Assembly: GCF_009760405.1 (NCBI RefSeq)
Contig: NZ_WRPP01000003.1
Coordinates: forward strand, 558,001 to 622,000
Origin: Nocardia terrae
GTDB lineage: Bacteria; Actinomycetota; Actinomycetes; Mycobacteriales; Mycobacteriaceae
DNA length: 64,000 nucleotides
Direction: 5' to 3'
The position numbers and the translations under genes are program-made. Shown piece after piece: positions 7,079 through 16,407 of the stretch. Each line of letters opens with the position of its first letter. Position 1 is the stretch's first letter. Below the pieces are notes generated by a model. That model was not told the DNA's origin. It did not search any database and worked only from the letters and a program-made list of their open reading frames with translations.

Positions 7079-8548
7079 CTAGCGCCGCGCGGCCTGCCCC
7101 TGGTCATAATCCGAGGGCGTGAATGTGCTTGTCTTCCAGCGGAACAGCGCTGTCGCCCCGGGCCAGTTGTTGGTGATCCGGCCCGACGCGTTGCGGTACC
7201 AGCTCGAGCAGAAGTTCCACGGGGTGTCCTTCAACCGCCGCTGCAGCCAGTCGTCCCAGGACTGTTCCGCCTCCGGCCGCGCCGCCAGGAACCGCCCGGG
7301 CCGCGCGCCCAGATACTCGATCACCTGCCGGATGTAGCGGGCCTGCGACTCCAGCATGTAGATGATCGACCCCGAACCCACATTGGTGTTCGGTCCGTAC
7401 ATCATGAACAGGTTGGGGAAGCCCGGCACCGACATGCCGAGGAAGGCCCGCGCCCCTTCGCCCGACCACTCGTCGGCGAGCTTACGTCCGTGCAGCCCAT
7501 AGATATTCATGGGGGCGAGGAACTCGGTCCCCTTGAACCCGGTCCCGTAGACGATCACGTCGACCGGGTGTTCCACGCCGTCGGCGGTGCGAATTCCCTT
7601 GGGCGTCACCGCCTCGATGGCCGTGGTCTCCACAGTCACATTGCTCTGCGCCAGCGCCGGGAAGTACTCGTTGGAGAACAGTCCGCGCTTGCAGCCCGCC
7701 GCGTAGTCCGGAGTCAGCTTGGCGCGCAATGCCTCATCGGGCACCTGCTTCTCGCGATGCCGGTCGGCGATGGCGATCACCGGCGTCTTGATGGCCGGAA
7801 CATCGGTGAGCGCCAAGGCCATCACCTCGAAGAAGGTCCAGATGGCGAACCGCTCGGCGAGCCGGGTGCCGGGCACGTATTTGAACAGCGCGTGATGCAG
7901 CGGCGTGTACTCGGTGTCGAACTTGGGCAGCACCCAGGCCGCCGAGCGCTGGAACAGCGTGAGGTGCTCGACGCGCGGCTGGATCGCCGGGATGTATTGA
8001 ATGGCGCTGGCTCCCGTGCCGATGCACGCCACCCGCTTGCCGGTGAGATCGACCGAGTGATCCCATTCGGCCGAGTGGAACGCCGCCCCGGTGAAGGAGT
8101 CGATGCCGGGCAGGTTCGGCAGGGCCGGGCGCGACAGCTGCCCGACCGCGGGGATGAGCACATCCGCGATATGGGTGACGCCGTCGGCGGTCCGCACCCG
8201 CCAGATCCCGCCCGGCTCATCGAATTCCGCGTCCACGACCTCGCTGCCGAACTCGATCTTCGCGGGCAGGTCGTACTTCTCGGCGACCGCGCGCATGTAG
8301 GCGTGGATGTCGCGCTGCTGCGAGAAGCGCCGGGGCCAATCGGATTTCGGCTCGAACGACCACGAGTACAGCGGCGACGGCACATCGCAGGCCGCGCCCG
8401 GATAGGTGTTCTCGCGCCAGACGCCGCCCAGATCGGCGGCCTTCTCCAGGATGGTGAAGTTGGTCAGACCATGGCGCCGCAATTCCAGCGCCATGCCCAG
8501 TCCGGCGAACCCGGCGCCGATGATCAGAATGGATGGCTCTCGCTGCAT
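7079..8548 (-). CDS. Flavin-containing Baeyer-Villiger-type monooxygenase
   Basis: A 489-residue NAD(P)/FAD-dependent oxygenase. The FAD-binding GAGFAG is at residues 11-16, followed by GGVWRENTYPGAACDVPSPL, which is typical of BVMOs. A BVMO-like fingerprint reads FTGAAFHSAEWDH, with Ser where His-Thr is canonical, and the NADPH-binding GTGASA lies in IGTGASAIQYIP. Such enzymes insert oxygen next to ketones or oxidise aldehydes, and the substrate is not predictable. ATG 8548 lies just before the FAD motif, while a GTG at 8620 gives an unlikely 24-residue extension. A close paralogue lies at 47358. It is divergent from the acyl-CoA ligase at 9058. Confidence 0.85.
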   Translation of the reverse strand: MQREPSILIIGAGFAGLGMALELRRHGLTNFTILEKAADLGGVWRENTYPGAACDVPSPLYSWSFEPKSDWPRRFSQQRDIHAYMRAVAEKYDLPAKIEFGSEVVDAEFDEPGGIWRVRTADGVTHIADVLIPAVGQLSRPALPNLPGIDSFTGAAFHSAEWDHSVDLTGKRVACIGTGASAIQYIPAIQPRVEHLTLFQRSAAWVLPKFDTEYTPLHHALFKYVPGTRLAERFAIWTFFEVMALALTDVPAIKTPVIAIADRHREKQVPDEALRAKLTPDYAAGCKRGLFSNEYFPALAQSNVTVETTAIEAVTPKGIRTADGVEHPVDVIVYGTGFKGTEFLAPMNIYGLHGRKLADEWSGEGARAFLGMSVPGFPNLFMMYGPNTNVGSGSIIYMLESQARYIRQVIEYLGARPGRFLAARPEAEQSWDDWLQRRLKDTPWNFCSSWYRNASGRITNNWPGATALFRWKTSTFTPSDYDQGQAARR

Positions 8549-8649
8549 ATCAGCAACGGTAGAGCCGTTCCCGCTGGTCACGAAGACATCCCCGGTCAGT
8601 GAATCGGTATTTTCGGCCACGGCCGCAAGTGAGGACCGACTCCCGACTC

Positions 8650-8663
8650 AGCGAGCGCTCGCT
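8650..8663. promoter_or_regulatory. 14-bp perfect palindrome, candidate operator
   Basis: AGCGAGCGCTCGCT is fully self-complementary and lies 102 bases upstream of the monooxygenase start. A related CGCTCGCT string occurs near 47308-47315, ahead of the paralogous monooxygenase at 47358. This weakly suggests a shared regulator. Confidence 0.35.
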
Positions 8664-8903
8664 TATCACCCTCACCATCCGCTGTCCGGGTCAGTGAGCA
8701 TCGTCTGACCTGCGACTCTGTCCTCGACTGGACAGCCCGATATCCCACTCAATATATTCACGGAGGATCTTGCTCCAATTTACTTGTCCTGGTTAGTGAT
8801 TGGCTATTCTGCGCCGCCGCAGGGGGCTGCGTAAGCATGTCGAGACGCTGATCAGGACCGCGGTGCCGGACCGTTGCCGTGTTGGGCGGCGGCGGGTCGG
8901 CTA

Positions 8904-8946
8904 CGGGCTGCGGACGGCGAAGGTGGGGTTCGCCGTCCGCAGCCCG
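8904..8946. other. Perfect 17-bp inverted repeat in a divergent promoter region
   Basis: Bases 8904-8920 are the exact reverse complement of 8930-8946, with a 9-base loop. A terminator is not expected between divergent genes. It could end a short upstream transcript, act as an attenuator of the ligase leader, or be a mobile-repeat remnant. Confidence 0.6.
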
Positions 8947-9057
8947 AGGAATTTCGCGCGGGTGCGGGGCCCCGACCGCGCATGTCCGATTTCGGCTAGG
9001 CTCGCCGCAGTGACCCAGTTCACTCATCGGTGAGTACATGCAAGGAGCGGTTGGGAA

Positions 9058-10695
<1,638 letters not shown>

Positions 10696-10701
10696 CCGCC
10701 G

Positions 10702-10737
10702 CCCGCTGGCGCCCCCGGACCCGAGGGCGCAAGCGGG
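10702..10737. terminator. Bidirectional hairpin between convergent genes
   Basis: CCCGCT-G-GCGCCC (10702-10714) pairs with GGGCGC-A-AGCGGG (10725-10737) with a single 1x1 mismatch and a 10-base loop. It sits between the stops of the acyl-CoA ligase and the convergent lipase. Neither side has a T-tract. Confidence 0.6.
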
Positions 10738-10769
10738 TGTCGCAGTTTCGAATCCTGCCCGGGGCAGGG

Positions 10770-12203
10770 TCAGCGACTTCCGATCGGCCACTGCACGATT
10801 CCGGCCAGCAGGGTGCCCGCGCCCTGCAACCAGACCGGCCAGGTGGCGGGGTCGAGCGCCATCGATCCTTCGTCGCGGATATCGCAGCCGGGCTGGACCG
10901 GGACGCCGTCGAAGCGGTCCTTCAGCCACAGCAGCACCCGCGGCATGCCGATGATCTCCAGCGTGACGTGTTCGCTGAAATGATCGCGCACATACTGAAT
11001 TCGGGCGTTCGAGTCGTGGCAATACTGATCGACGACCGCGTTCACCGGCCCGACCGGGGCCAGCCAGTCGGGATTCGACTGGTAGAAGAACACCGGCATG
11101 TCCGGCACCGAATGCCCGAGCCGGATGGCGTCGAAGACCTCGTTCGGGATCGGATCGTGCAGCGGGTCCGGGCGATCGAACAGCCCCTGGATATTGAGGA
11201 ACGGGAAGATGCCCGCCGAGTAGAGGCACAGGGCGTTCTTGACCGGAATCATGGCGCGGCCGAACGGATTCATATACTGCTGGATATAGGCGTCCAGTGC
11301 CGGATACTCGCGCGCCACCCCGAGCAGTCCGCTGAAGACGATGCCCGACCCGAGATTGTTACTGGCCAACTCGATGGTCTTGCGCAGGTCCGGTTCGTTG
11401 CCGCCGGTGGCCACACCCACGATGTTCAGATCCGGGGCATAGGCCGCGTGCAGCTCGGCGACGTGTGAGGAAACGATTGCGCCGCCGGAGTATCCGGCCA
11501 CACCGACCTTGGTCTCCCGGCCGGGCAGACCCATCGGCGCGAAATTCTCCACCGCGCGAATCCCGTCCAGGATGATGTGCGCGCCGAGCGGCCCGGCCGC
11601 GAACGCCGAGTTCGGGCCCTCGTGATCGGGCATGGCGACCGCCCACCCCGCGCCCAGCGCGGTCAGCGGCGCGACGAACTCGAACGGAATGTCGTACTGC
11701 GAGGTGATGTTTCCCGGGATCGACGCCTGCTGCAGCACATACGACGGCGCGCAGTAGTTGGCGTTCGAGTCCTCGGGGAACTGATAGGACAGCAGCGGCC
11801 GCGGCTGCCCGCCGTTGTCGCCGCGCGGCTTCATGACCGTCGTGACCGCCGCGATCGGCTCGCCCCGGGTGTTCGTCGACCGGAACGACAATTGCCAGGC
11901 ATCGATATTGAACGGAATCACCGAGTACAACGCCAGATGCACTTCCCGCGCCGCGATGATGTCGCCCGGCTGCTTGTCGGCGATGATCTCGGCAGGCGGG
12001 GCGTAGAAGCCCGGATCGAATTCCGGGGGCAGCGGCGGAATCGGGAACGGCAGTACCGGCCGCACCGGAACCGGCTGCGCGTCAGGATTCTCGGCCGGCG
12101 CCGCACCCGCCACCAACTGGGGAAACAGCAGGCAGACCGCCGCCACACCGGCCAGAATCGATATCGAACGGCGGAAATTCCTCCCGGACACCGTGATGCG
12201 CAT
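10770..12203 (-). CDS. Secretory lipase family protein (PF03583 type)
   Basis: A 477-residue exported hydrolase. The signal peptide is residues 10-35 (RRSISILAGVAAVCLLFPQL). The mature part begins with the YSVIPFNIDAWQLSFRSTNT and AVTTVMKPRG segments characteristic of the Candida-LIP-like secretory lipases of actinomycetes. The nucleophile is S239 in GVAGYSGGA. Later segments (FYQSNPDWLAPVGPVNAVVD and the C-terminal histidine region) complete the fold. It probably releases fatty acids from extracellular glycerides. The start at ATG 12203 has GAAAGG upstream, and the longer frame to 12437 has no signal peptide at its front. Confidence 0.85.
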   Translation of the reverse strand: MRITVSGRNFRRSISILAGVAAVCLLFPQLVAGAAPAENPDAQPVPVRPVLPFPIPPLPPEFDPGFYAPPAEIIADKQPGDIIAAREVHLALYSVIPFNIDAWQLSFRSTNTRGEPIAAVTTVMKPRGDNGGQPRPLLSYQFPEDSNANYCAPSYVLQQASIPGNITSQYDIPFEFVAPLTALGAGWAVAMPDHEGPNSAFAAGPLGAHIILDGIRAVENFAPMGLPGRETKVGVAGYSGGAIVSSHVAELHAAYAPDLNIVGVATGGNEPDLRKTIELASNNLGSGIVFSGLLGVAREYPALDAYIQQYMNPFGRAMIPVKNALCLYSAGIFPFLNIQGLFDRPDPLHDPIPNEVFDAIRLGHSVPDMPVFFYQSNPDWLAPVGPVNAVVDQYCHDSNARIQYVRDHFSEHVTLEIIGMPRVLLWLKDRFDGVPVQPGCDIRDEGSMALDPATWPVWLQGAGTLLAGIVQWPIGSR

Positions 12204-12324
12204 TTCACCTTTCCCGAGCACGCCTGACCGCGCCCTCGAAAGGCGCGGAAGAAATGGAATGGGAAAACAGCAGGCAAAGAATACACACCGGGTGCGTAAT
12301 GTGCGGTTCCGCGTTGATGTTTCG

Positions 12325-13161
12325 CTAGAGGCGGGTCGCAGTGCGGACGAGGTCGGCGATCGGTTTGGAACGGCTGTGGGGTGGCCAGGCGATGACGGTC
12401 GTGACCGGCGGGGCGTCCGGCACCGGGACGATGGCATGCCCCTCGCCCAGTTGGGCTCGAATCGATTCGGGCATGACCGCGCAGGCGCGGCCGAGTCTGA
12501 TCAGTTGGGTCAGTTGGGTGTGGTCGCGGATCTGGGGGCCGGGGCCGTCCGGGTAGGTTCCGTCTCGGCGGGGCCAGCGGGGCAGGAGGTCGGTCAGGAC
12601 GTCGATCTCGGACATCGACAGGTGGGCGCGGATGGCGAGGGGGTGACCCGCGGGCAGGACGACGACCTGCGGTTCGGTGTGCAGGTCCTCGGTGTCGAAG
12701 CCGGTCGTCGTGTCAAAGGGCTTGTGGAGTAGCGCGACGTCGGCAGTTCCGTTGCGCAGCAGGGTTTCCGGTTGGCCCGGACCGACCAGCACGACCTCGA
12801 CCGGGACAGCGCCGGGTTCGGCGGCGTAGGCGTCCAGCAACTTCGACAGCAATTCGCTGGACGATCCCGCCTTGACCGCCAGCACCACACCGGCTCGGTC
12901 GGCGGCGCGGCGGGTGCGGCGCTCGGCGGCTTCGATCGCTTCGAGGGCGAGCCGGGCCTCCCTCAGCAGCACCGACCCGGCCCGGGTCAAGCTGATACCG
13001 CGTGAATTGCGTTGCAGCAGAACGACTCCGAGCCGACGCTCCAGTTGCTGGATCGCCCGCGACAGCGGCGGTTGCGCCATCGCGAGCCGTTGCGCCGCCC
13101 GCCCGAAGTGCAACTCCTCGGCGACGGCGACGAAATAGCGCATCTCCCGCGTCTCCACCAT
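12325..13161 (-). CDS. LysR-family transcriptional regulator
   Basis: A 278-residue protein. The winged-helix domain is at the N-terminus (MRYFVAVAEELHFGRAAQRL, AMAQPPLSRAIQQLERRLGV). The co-inducer-binding domain follows (VLAVKAGSSSELLSKLLDAY through LIRLGRACAVMPESIRAQLG). It is divergent from the SDR gene at 13264 with a 102-base gap, the classic layout of a LysR protein and its target. ATG 13161 is chosen, and ATG 13143 would start at the conserved MRYF. Much longer frames running upstream are antisense to the SDR. Confidence 0.9.
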   Translation of the reverse strand: MVETREMRYFVAVAEELHFGRAAQRLAMAQPPLSRAIQQLERRLGVVLLQRNSRGISLTRAGSVLLREARLALEAIEAAERRTRRAADRAGVVLAVKAGSSSELLSKLLDAYAAEPGAVPVEVVLVGPGQPETLLRNGTADVALLHKPFDTTTGFDTEDLHTEPQVVVLPAGHPLAIRAHLSMSEIDVLTDLLPRWPRRDGTYPDGPGPQIRDHTQLTQLIRLGRACAVMPESIRAQLGEGHAIVPVPDAPPVTTVIAWPPHSRSKPIADLVRTATRL

Positions 13162-13263
13162 GTGATCGTATCCGGCGCTCACCACGATCAATACCCGTAC
13201 GGTATCGCTGTCCACCCGATCGGTCTTGGAAATCCCACCCGGGTCCGCAGCACGATCGACGGT

Positions 13264-13989
13264 ATGACAGAACGGACGATCGCGCTGGTGACCGGCGCGA
13301 ACAAGGGAATCGGATACGAGATCGCGGCGGGCCTCGGCGCCCTGGGCTGGAAAGTCGGTGTGGGCGCGAGGGATCGGGAACGGCGCGAGACCGCGGTGGA
13401 GAAATTGCGTGCGGGCGGGGTCGACGCGTTCGGCGTGCCGCTCGATGTGAACGACGACGCGAGTGTCGCCGCCGCGGCCGAGCTGATCGCCGAATACGCC
13501 GGAGGACTCGACGTTCTGGTCAACAATGCCGCGATCACCGGCGGTATGCCGCAGACGCCCACCACGGTCGATCCCGCGATCGTGCGAGCCGCCGTGGAAA
13601 CCAACGTGATCGGCGTCCTCCGCGTCACCAACGCGATGCTGCCCATGTTGCGCGGCTCGGCCTCGCCGCGAATCGTGAACATGTCCAGCAGCGTCGGCTC
13701 GCTCACCCTGCAGACCACGCCGGGCGCCGAGGTCGGCCCGATCTCGGCCGCCTACTCGGCGTCGAAGACCTTCCTCAACGCGGTCACCGTGCAGTACGCG
13801 AAGGAACTGCGCGACACCGACATCCTGATCAACTGCGGCTGCCCCGGGTACACCGCCACCGACCTCAACGGTTTCCAGGGCGTCCGCACACCCCAGCAGG
13901 GGGCGGCGATCGCGATTCACCTCGCGACGCTGCCCGACGACGGTCCGACCGGCGGATTCTTCGACGACTCCGGAGCCGTGCCCTGGTGA
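13264..13989 (+). CDS. Short-chain dehydrogenase/reductase
   Basis: A 241-residue classical SDR. The cofactor loop is TGANKGIG, the structural motif NNAA is in LDVLVNNAAITGG, and the catalytic Ser and YxxxK are in NMSSSVG and AYSASK. The arginine after the first strand (GARDRERR) points to NADP(H). It resembles the carbonyl-reductase-like SDRs that act on xenobiotic ketones. It lies divergent from its probable LysR regulator and stops 4 bases before the end of a convergent oxidoreductase. Confidence 0.88.
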   Translation: MTERTIALVTGANKGIGYEIAAGLGALGWKVGVGARDRERRETAVEKLRAGGVDAFGVPLDVNDDASVAAAAELIAEYAGGLDVLVNNAAITGGMPQTPTTVDPAIVRAAVETNVIGVLRVTNAMLPMLRGSASPRIVNMSSSVGSLTLQTTPGAEVGPISAAYSASKTFLNAVTVQYAKELRDTDILINCGCPGYTATDLNGFQGVRTPQQGAAIAIHLATLPDDGPTGGFFDDSGAVPW

Positions 13990-13992
13990 GGG

Positions 13993-14856
13993 TCAGCGGG
14001 GCTGCTGCTCGGCGATCACCGCCCAGTCGTCCGCGGCGTGCCCGTCGGTGATCGCTTGGTCGAAAACACCTTTGAGCAGTTCACCGAACGGCAGGGAGAC
14101 CGCCTGGCCGACTGCGGCGTCGAGGGCGAGGTGGAGATCCTTGCGTCCGAGCGCGGTGGTGAACCCGGCCGGCTGGTATCTGCGCTCGGCGATCATCGAC
14201 CCGTATCCGGCGTAGACGGGTCCGGGAAAGAGCGTCGAGGTCAGCAGTTCGACGAACCGGCCCGGGTCGGTGCCGGTCGCGTCGGCGAGGCCGACCGCCT
14301 CACCGAGGGACTGGATCGCGCAGGCGATCAGGTAGTTGCCCAGGATCTTGGCGATATTGGCCTGCTCGGGCCGTTCGCCCAGCCGCCAGGTGCGCGATCC
14401 GATGACGTCGAAGAACGGCTGAACCCGGTCGACGTGCTCGGGCGCGCCCGCGGCGAGGATGTTCAGCGCACCGGCCTCGGCCACATCGACCCGGCCGAAC
14501 ACCGGGGCGGCGACATAGCCGATCCCGTACGCGGCATGCTCGGCCGCGGCGCGGCGGGCCAGCTCGACGCTCACCGTGGCCACGTTGACGTGGATCGCCC
14601 CGGGCGGGGCCTCGCCGAGGACTCCGGAGTCGAAAAAGGTCTCGGCACAAGCGGTGTCGTCGGACAGGACCGAGAACACCACCGGGCACCGGAAGGCGTC
14701 CGCGACGGACGCGACGCGCCGGGCACCGTCGGCCGCGAGCTCTTCCGCGGTGCCGGCCGAACGGTTCCACACGACGACCTCGTGTCCGGCCCGGACCAGA
14801 TTGCGCGCGATCGCCCGCCCCATCGCACCCAGACCGATGACCGCAACCTCGCCCAT
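13993..14856 (-). CDS. NAD(P)-dependent oxidoreductase, 3-hydroxyisobutyrate dehydrogenase-like
   Basis: A 287-residue beta-hydroxyacid-dehydrogenase-family protein. The N-terminal Rossmann motif GLGAMG is at residues 8-13 (VAVIGLGAMGRAIARNLVRA). VFSVLSDDTA and the helical C-terminal domain carrying the catalytic lysine (ANIAKILGNYLIACAIQSLG) follow. Relatives include imine reductases and glyoxylate/succinic-semialdehyde reductases, so the substrate is open. The start ATG 14856 has TGGGAGG at 8-base spacing. It is divergent from the CGNR protein across a double operator. Confidence 0.85.
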   Translation of the reverse strand: MGEVAVIGLGAMGRAIARNLVRAGHEVVVWNRSAGTAEELAADGARRVASVADAFRCPVVFSVLSDDTACAETFFDSGVLGEAPPGAIHVNVATVSVELARRAAAEHAAYGIGYVAAPVFGRVDVAEAGALNILAAGAPEHVDRVQPFFDVIGSRTWRLGERPEQANIAKILGNYLIACAIQSLGEAVGLADATGTDPGRFVELLTSTLFPGPVYAGYGSMIAERRYQPAGFTTALGRKDLHLALDAAVGQAVSLPFGELLKGVFDQAITDGHAADDWAVIAEQQPR

Positions 14857-14874
14857 CGCACAACCTCCCAACAT

Positions 14875-14893
14875 GAACCGGCCAAGACGGTTC
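14875..14893. promoter_or_regulatory. Operator copy 1 (GAACC-N9-GGTTC dyad)
   Basis: GAACCGGCCAAGACGGTTC is a 19-bp dyad 19 bases upstream of the oxidoreductase start. It matches the second copy at 14922 in 15 of 19 positions. Across the pair, AGACGGTTCGA (14885-14895) and TCGAACCGTCT (14920-14930) also form an exact 11-bp inverted repeat. Confidence 0.7.
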
Positions 14894-14921
14894 GATTATG
14901 GCGGGAATCGATCTCGATGTC

Positions 14922-14940
14922 GAACCGTCTAAGATGGTTC
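14922..14940. promoter_or_regulatory. Operator copy 2 (GAACC-N9-GGTTC dyad)
   Basis: GAACCGTCTAAGATGGTTC lies 37 bases upstream of the CGNR-protein start and 47 bases from copy 1, about 4.5 helical turns. This spacing could allow one regulator to bridge both sites and control both divergent genes. Confidence 0.7.
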
Positions 14941-14976
14941 ACGCAGCGGTCCATGCCGGTATGGAAGGTGGTGGCG

Positions 14977-15525
14977 ATGGAGGCCCGTCAACTGTTCCGG
15001 CTCGACAACGAGGTGCTGGCGTTCCGCTTCACGGCCACGGTGAGCGACCGGGCCGGCACGGCGCCTCGCGAGCGGCTGTCCAGCCCCGACCTGCTCGAAC
15101 TCTGGCTGGATGCCGCGGGTCTCGGCGTGCCGGGCGTCTCGCCCGCCGAACTCCGGGAGGCGATCGCCCTGCGGGAAGCGATCTACCGGGCCGGATCGGC
15201 CGTCGCCGCCACCCGGCATCCCCATCCGGGTGACGCGACGATCCTGAATCGGGTCGCGGCCGCGGGACGGCCGCGGCCCGCGCTCGACAACGGACTCGCG
15301 GTCTGGCACCTGAGCGGGAAATCACCGGTACCCGACGCCCTGGGAGTGCTTGCCGCCGAGGCCATTCGGATACTCGGCGGCCCCGACCGCAGCCGGATCA
15401 AAGCCTGCGAAGGCCCCGGCTGCGCCGGTCTGTTCCTCGACACCAGCCGCGGCGCGAACCGCCGCTGGTGCTCGATGAACACGTGCGGCAACCGGGTCAA
15501 GAAGGCCCGGCTCGCCGACAGATGA
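14977..15525 (+). CDS. CGNR zinc-finger protein (ABATE domain)
   Basis: A 182-residue protein. The N-terminal ABATE-type region has FRLDNEVLAFRFTATVSDR and SPDLLELWLDAAGL. The C-terminal zinc finger is built from CEGPGCAGLFLDTSRGANRR, then WCSMNTCGNRVKKARL, with the four cysteines and the CGNR signature intact. Such proteins are presumed DNA-binding regulators. The start ATG 14977 has GGAAGG at 8 bases, and ATG 14953 is in frame but lacks a site. Its position across a double dyad from an oxidoreductase gene suggests it is the regulator, or is co-regulated by an unlinked one. Confidence 0.85.
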   Translation: MEARQLFRLDNEVLAFRFTATVSDRAGTAPRERLSSPDLLELWLDAAGLGVPGVSPAELREAIALREAIYRAGSAVAATRHPHPGDATILNRVAAAGRPRPALDNGLAVWHLSGKSPVPDALGVLAAEAIRILGGPDRSRIKACEGPGCAGLFLDTSRGANRRWCSMNTCGNRVKKARLADR

Positions 15526-15534
15526 CCGCCCGGT

Positions 15535-15720
15535 CTAGGCGTGGAAGGGGTGGCCGCCGAGGGAGGCGGTGTACACGGCGGCCCGGGAGCGGGCGATGCG
15601 GAGGTTGGCGCGCTCGGACTCGGTCAAGGTGTGCCGGGCGCGTACTCGGCGGGCGGAGTCGCCGAGTACGGACAGGACGGTCAGTGGGTTGCGGGTGCGC
15701 GGGAACGCGATGACGGCCAT
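15535..15720 (-). CDS. Small hypothetical protein, 61 residues
   Basis: A short basic protein (MAVIAFPRTRNPLTVLSVLG, then an arginine-rich stretch ending GGHPFHA). It has no recognised domain or membrane segment. GAGGAG lies 7 bases upstream of ATG 15720 and codon use is GC3-rich, which supports expression. It is convergent with the CGNR gene, only 9 bases away. The function is unknown. Confidence 0.55.
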   Translation of the reverse strand: MAVIAFPRTRNPLTVLSVLGDSARRVRARHTLTESERANLRIARSRAAVYTASLGGHPFHA

Positions 15721-16320
15721 GACAGAAACTCCTCGGAGAAAGTGGCACGCCGCAGATTTCCGAATCGGTTGGATTTCTCCGGTGGCAGCCTTTTTCGGGC
15801 ATGCGAAATACACGATCGCCGAATTGTCGGGCGAGCGATGGGAAATCAGGAACCGGTCGGCATGCGGCGAGCCGGGAACGATGATTGTTTTCGAACCGGA
15901 CTCGGATACGGACTATCGCCGGACTTCATTCGTCCCTCACCTCCTTGCCGCCTGGACGCACGGGCGCGTCGACCACATCAACGGGTACCAGCACCGGGGA
16001 GGGGCGGAAACAACGCCGCCACCAGCGGCATTGCGGGCACCCCTCTCGTCAGAGCTTCGGCACTGCACGACGTATCCCCTTGCGGGAAGCCACTTTGGAT
16101 CACCCCTTAATCCGGGGAGATCTGTCCTAACCCTGGGCGTCTCTCGACGTCGTCGGATCAGTGGCCTGTATTCGTACAGGAGCCTCGCCTAGCGAGGTGC
16201 TGACCACCCCATATTGTCCTCTCCAGCACGGCAAGTCAAATCGATTCGTTTTTCCTGATGACTTCCTTACGGCCGAATTCCCGGAATGTCACTGATCCCG
16301 AGCCTTTTTCACGAGCACCC
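15721..16320. other. About 600 bp without a supported gene
   Basis: This stretch has lower GC and no frame with actinobacterial codon bias. A 207-codon frame crosses it but shows no domain and erratic third-position use. The clearest structures are two adjacent hairpins at 16165-16197. The region may be non-coding or the remains of a decayed gene. Confidence 0.5.
16165..16197. other. Tandem short hairpins
   Basis: CCTGTA-TTCG-TACAGG (16165-16180) forms a 6-bp stem with a UUCG-type tetraloop. CCTCGC-CTA-GCGAGG (16183-16197) follows two bases later. The pair could be a processing site, an attenuator or part of a small RNA upstream of the DUF4097 promoter. Confidence 0.45.
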
Positions 16321-16365
16321 GTGTCAGGCCGGCGTCAGGTCGATATCAGCGGGACCGTGGACAGT
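16321..16365 (+). promoter_or_regulatory. SARP-type heptamer direct repeats and -10 element upstream of the DUF4097 gene
   Basis: GTGTCAG (16321), GCGTCAG (16332) and ATATCAG (16343) recur at an exact 11-bp pitch. They are followed by CGGGACCGTG and a -10-like GACAGT at 16360-16365. Direct heptamers at 11-bp pitch just upstream of the -10 are what BTAD/SARP regulators recognise. The same array precedes the drrA-like gene. The predicted transcript starts near 16372, giving a leader of about 36 bases. Confidence 0.75.
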
Positions 16366-16407
16366 CGTTTCCGTACCGGCCACCACCCTGCTGAAGGAGC
16401 TTCCGAC

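Larger units (their letters stand above)
8549..9057. other. Divergent intergenic region without a convincing gene
   Basis: About 500 bases separate the monooxygenase and the acyl-CoA ligase. It is AT-richer than its surroundings between 8750 and 8800. Two structures are visible: a 14-bp palindrome at 8650-8663 and a perfect 17-bp hairpin at 8904-8946. Short reading frames here show neither codon bias nor family resemblance. AAGGAG at about 9043-9048 is the ribosome site for the ligase. Confidence 0.5.

Noticed and set aside
8758..9039. 93-codon minus frame between the monooxygenase and acyl-CoA ligase
   Set aside because: Proline/arginine-rich with no pattern, and it crosses the hairpin and the ligase promoter.
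12325..13920. Long N-terminal extension of the LysR protein
   Set aside because: The extension is antisense to the SDR and has no family similarity. The LysR domain starts at about 13161.
15569..16192. 207-codon plus frame in the gene-poor tract
   Set aside because: Erratic third-base use, no ribosome site and no domain. It also overlaps the better-supported 61-residue gene.
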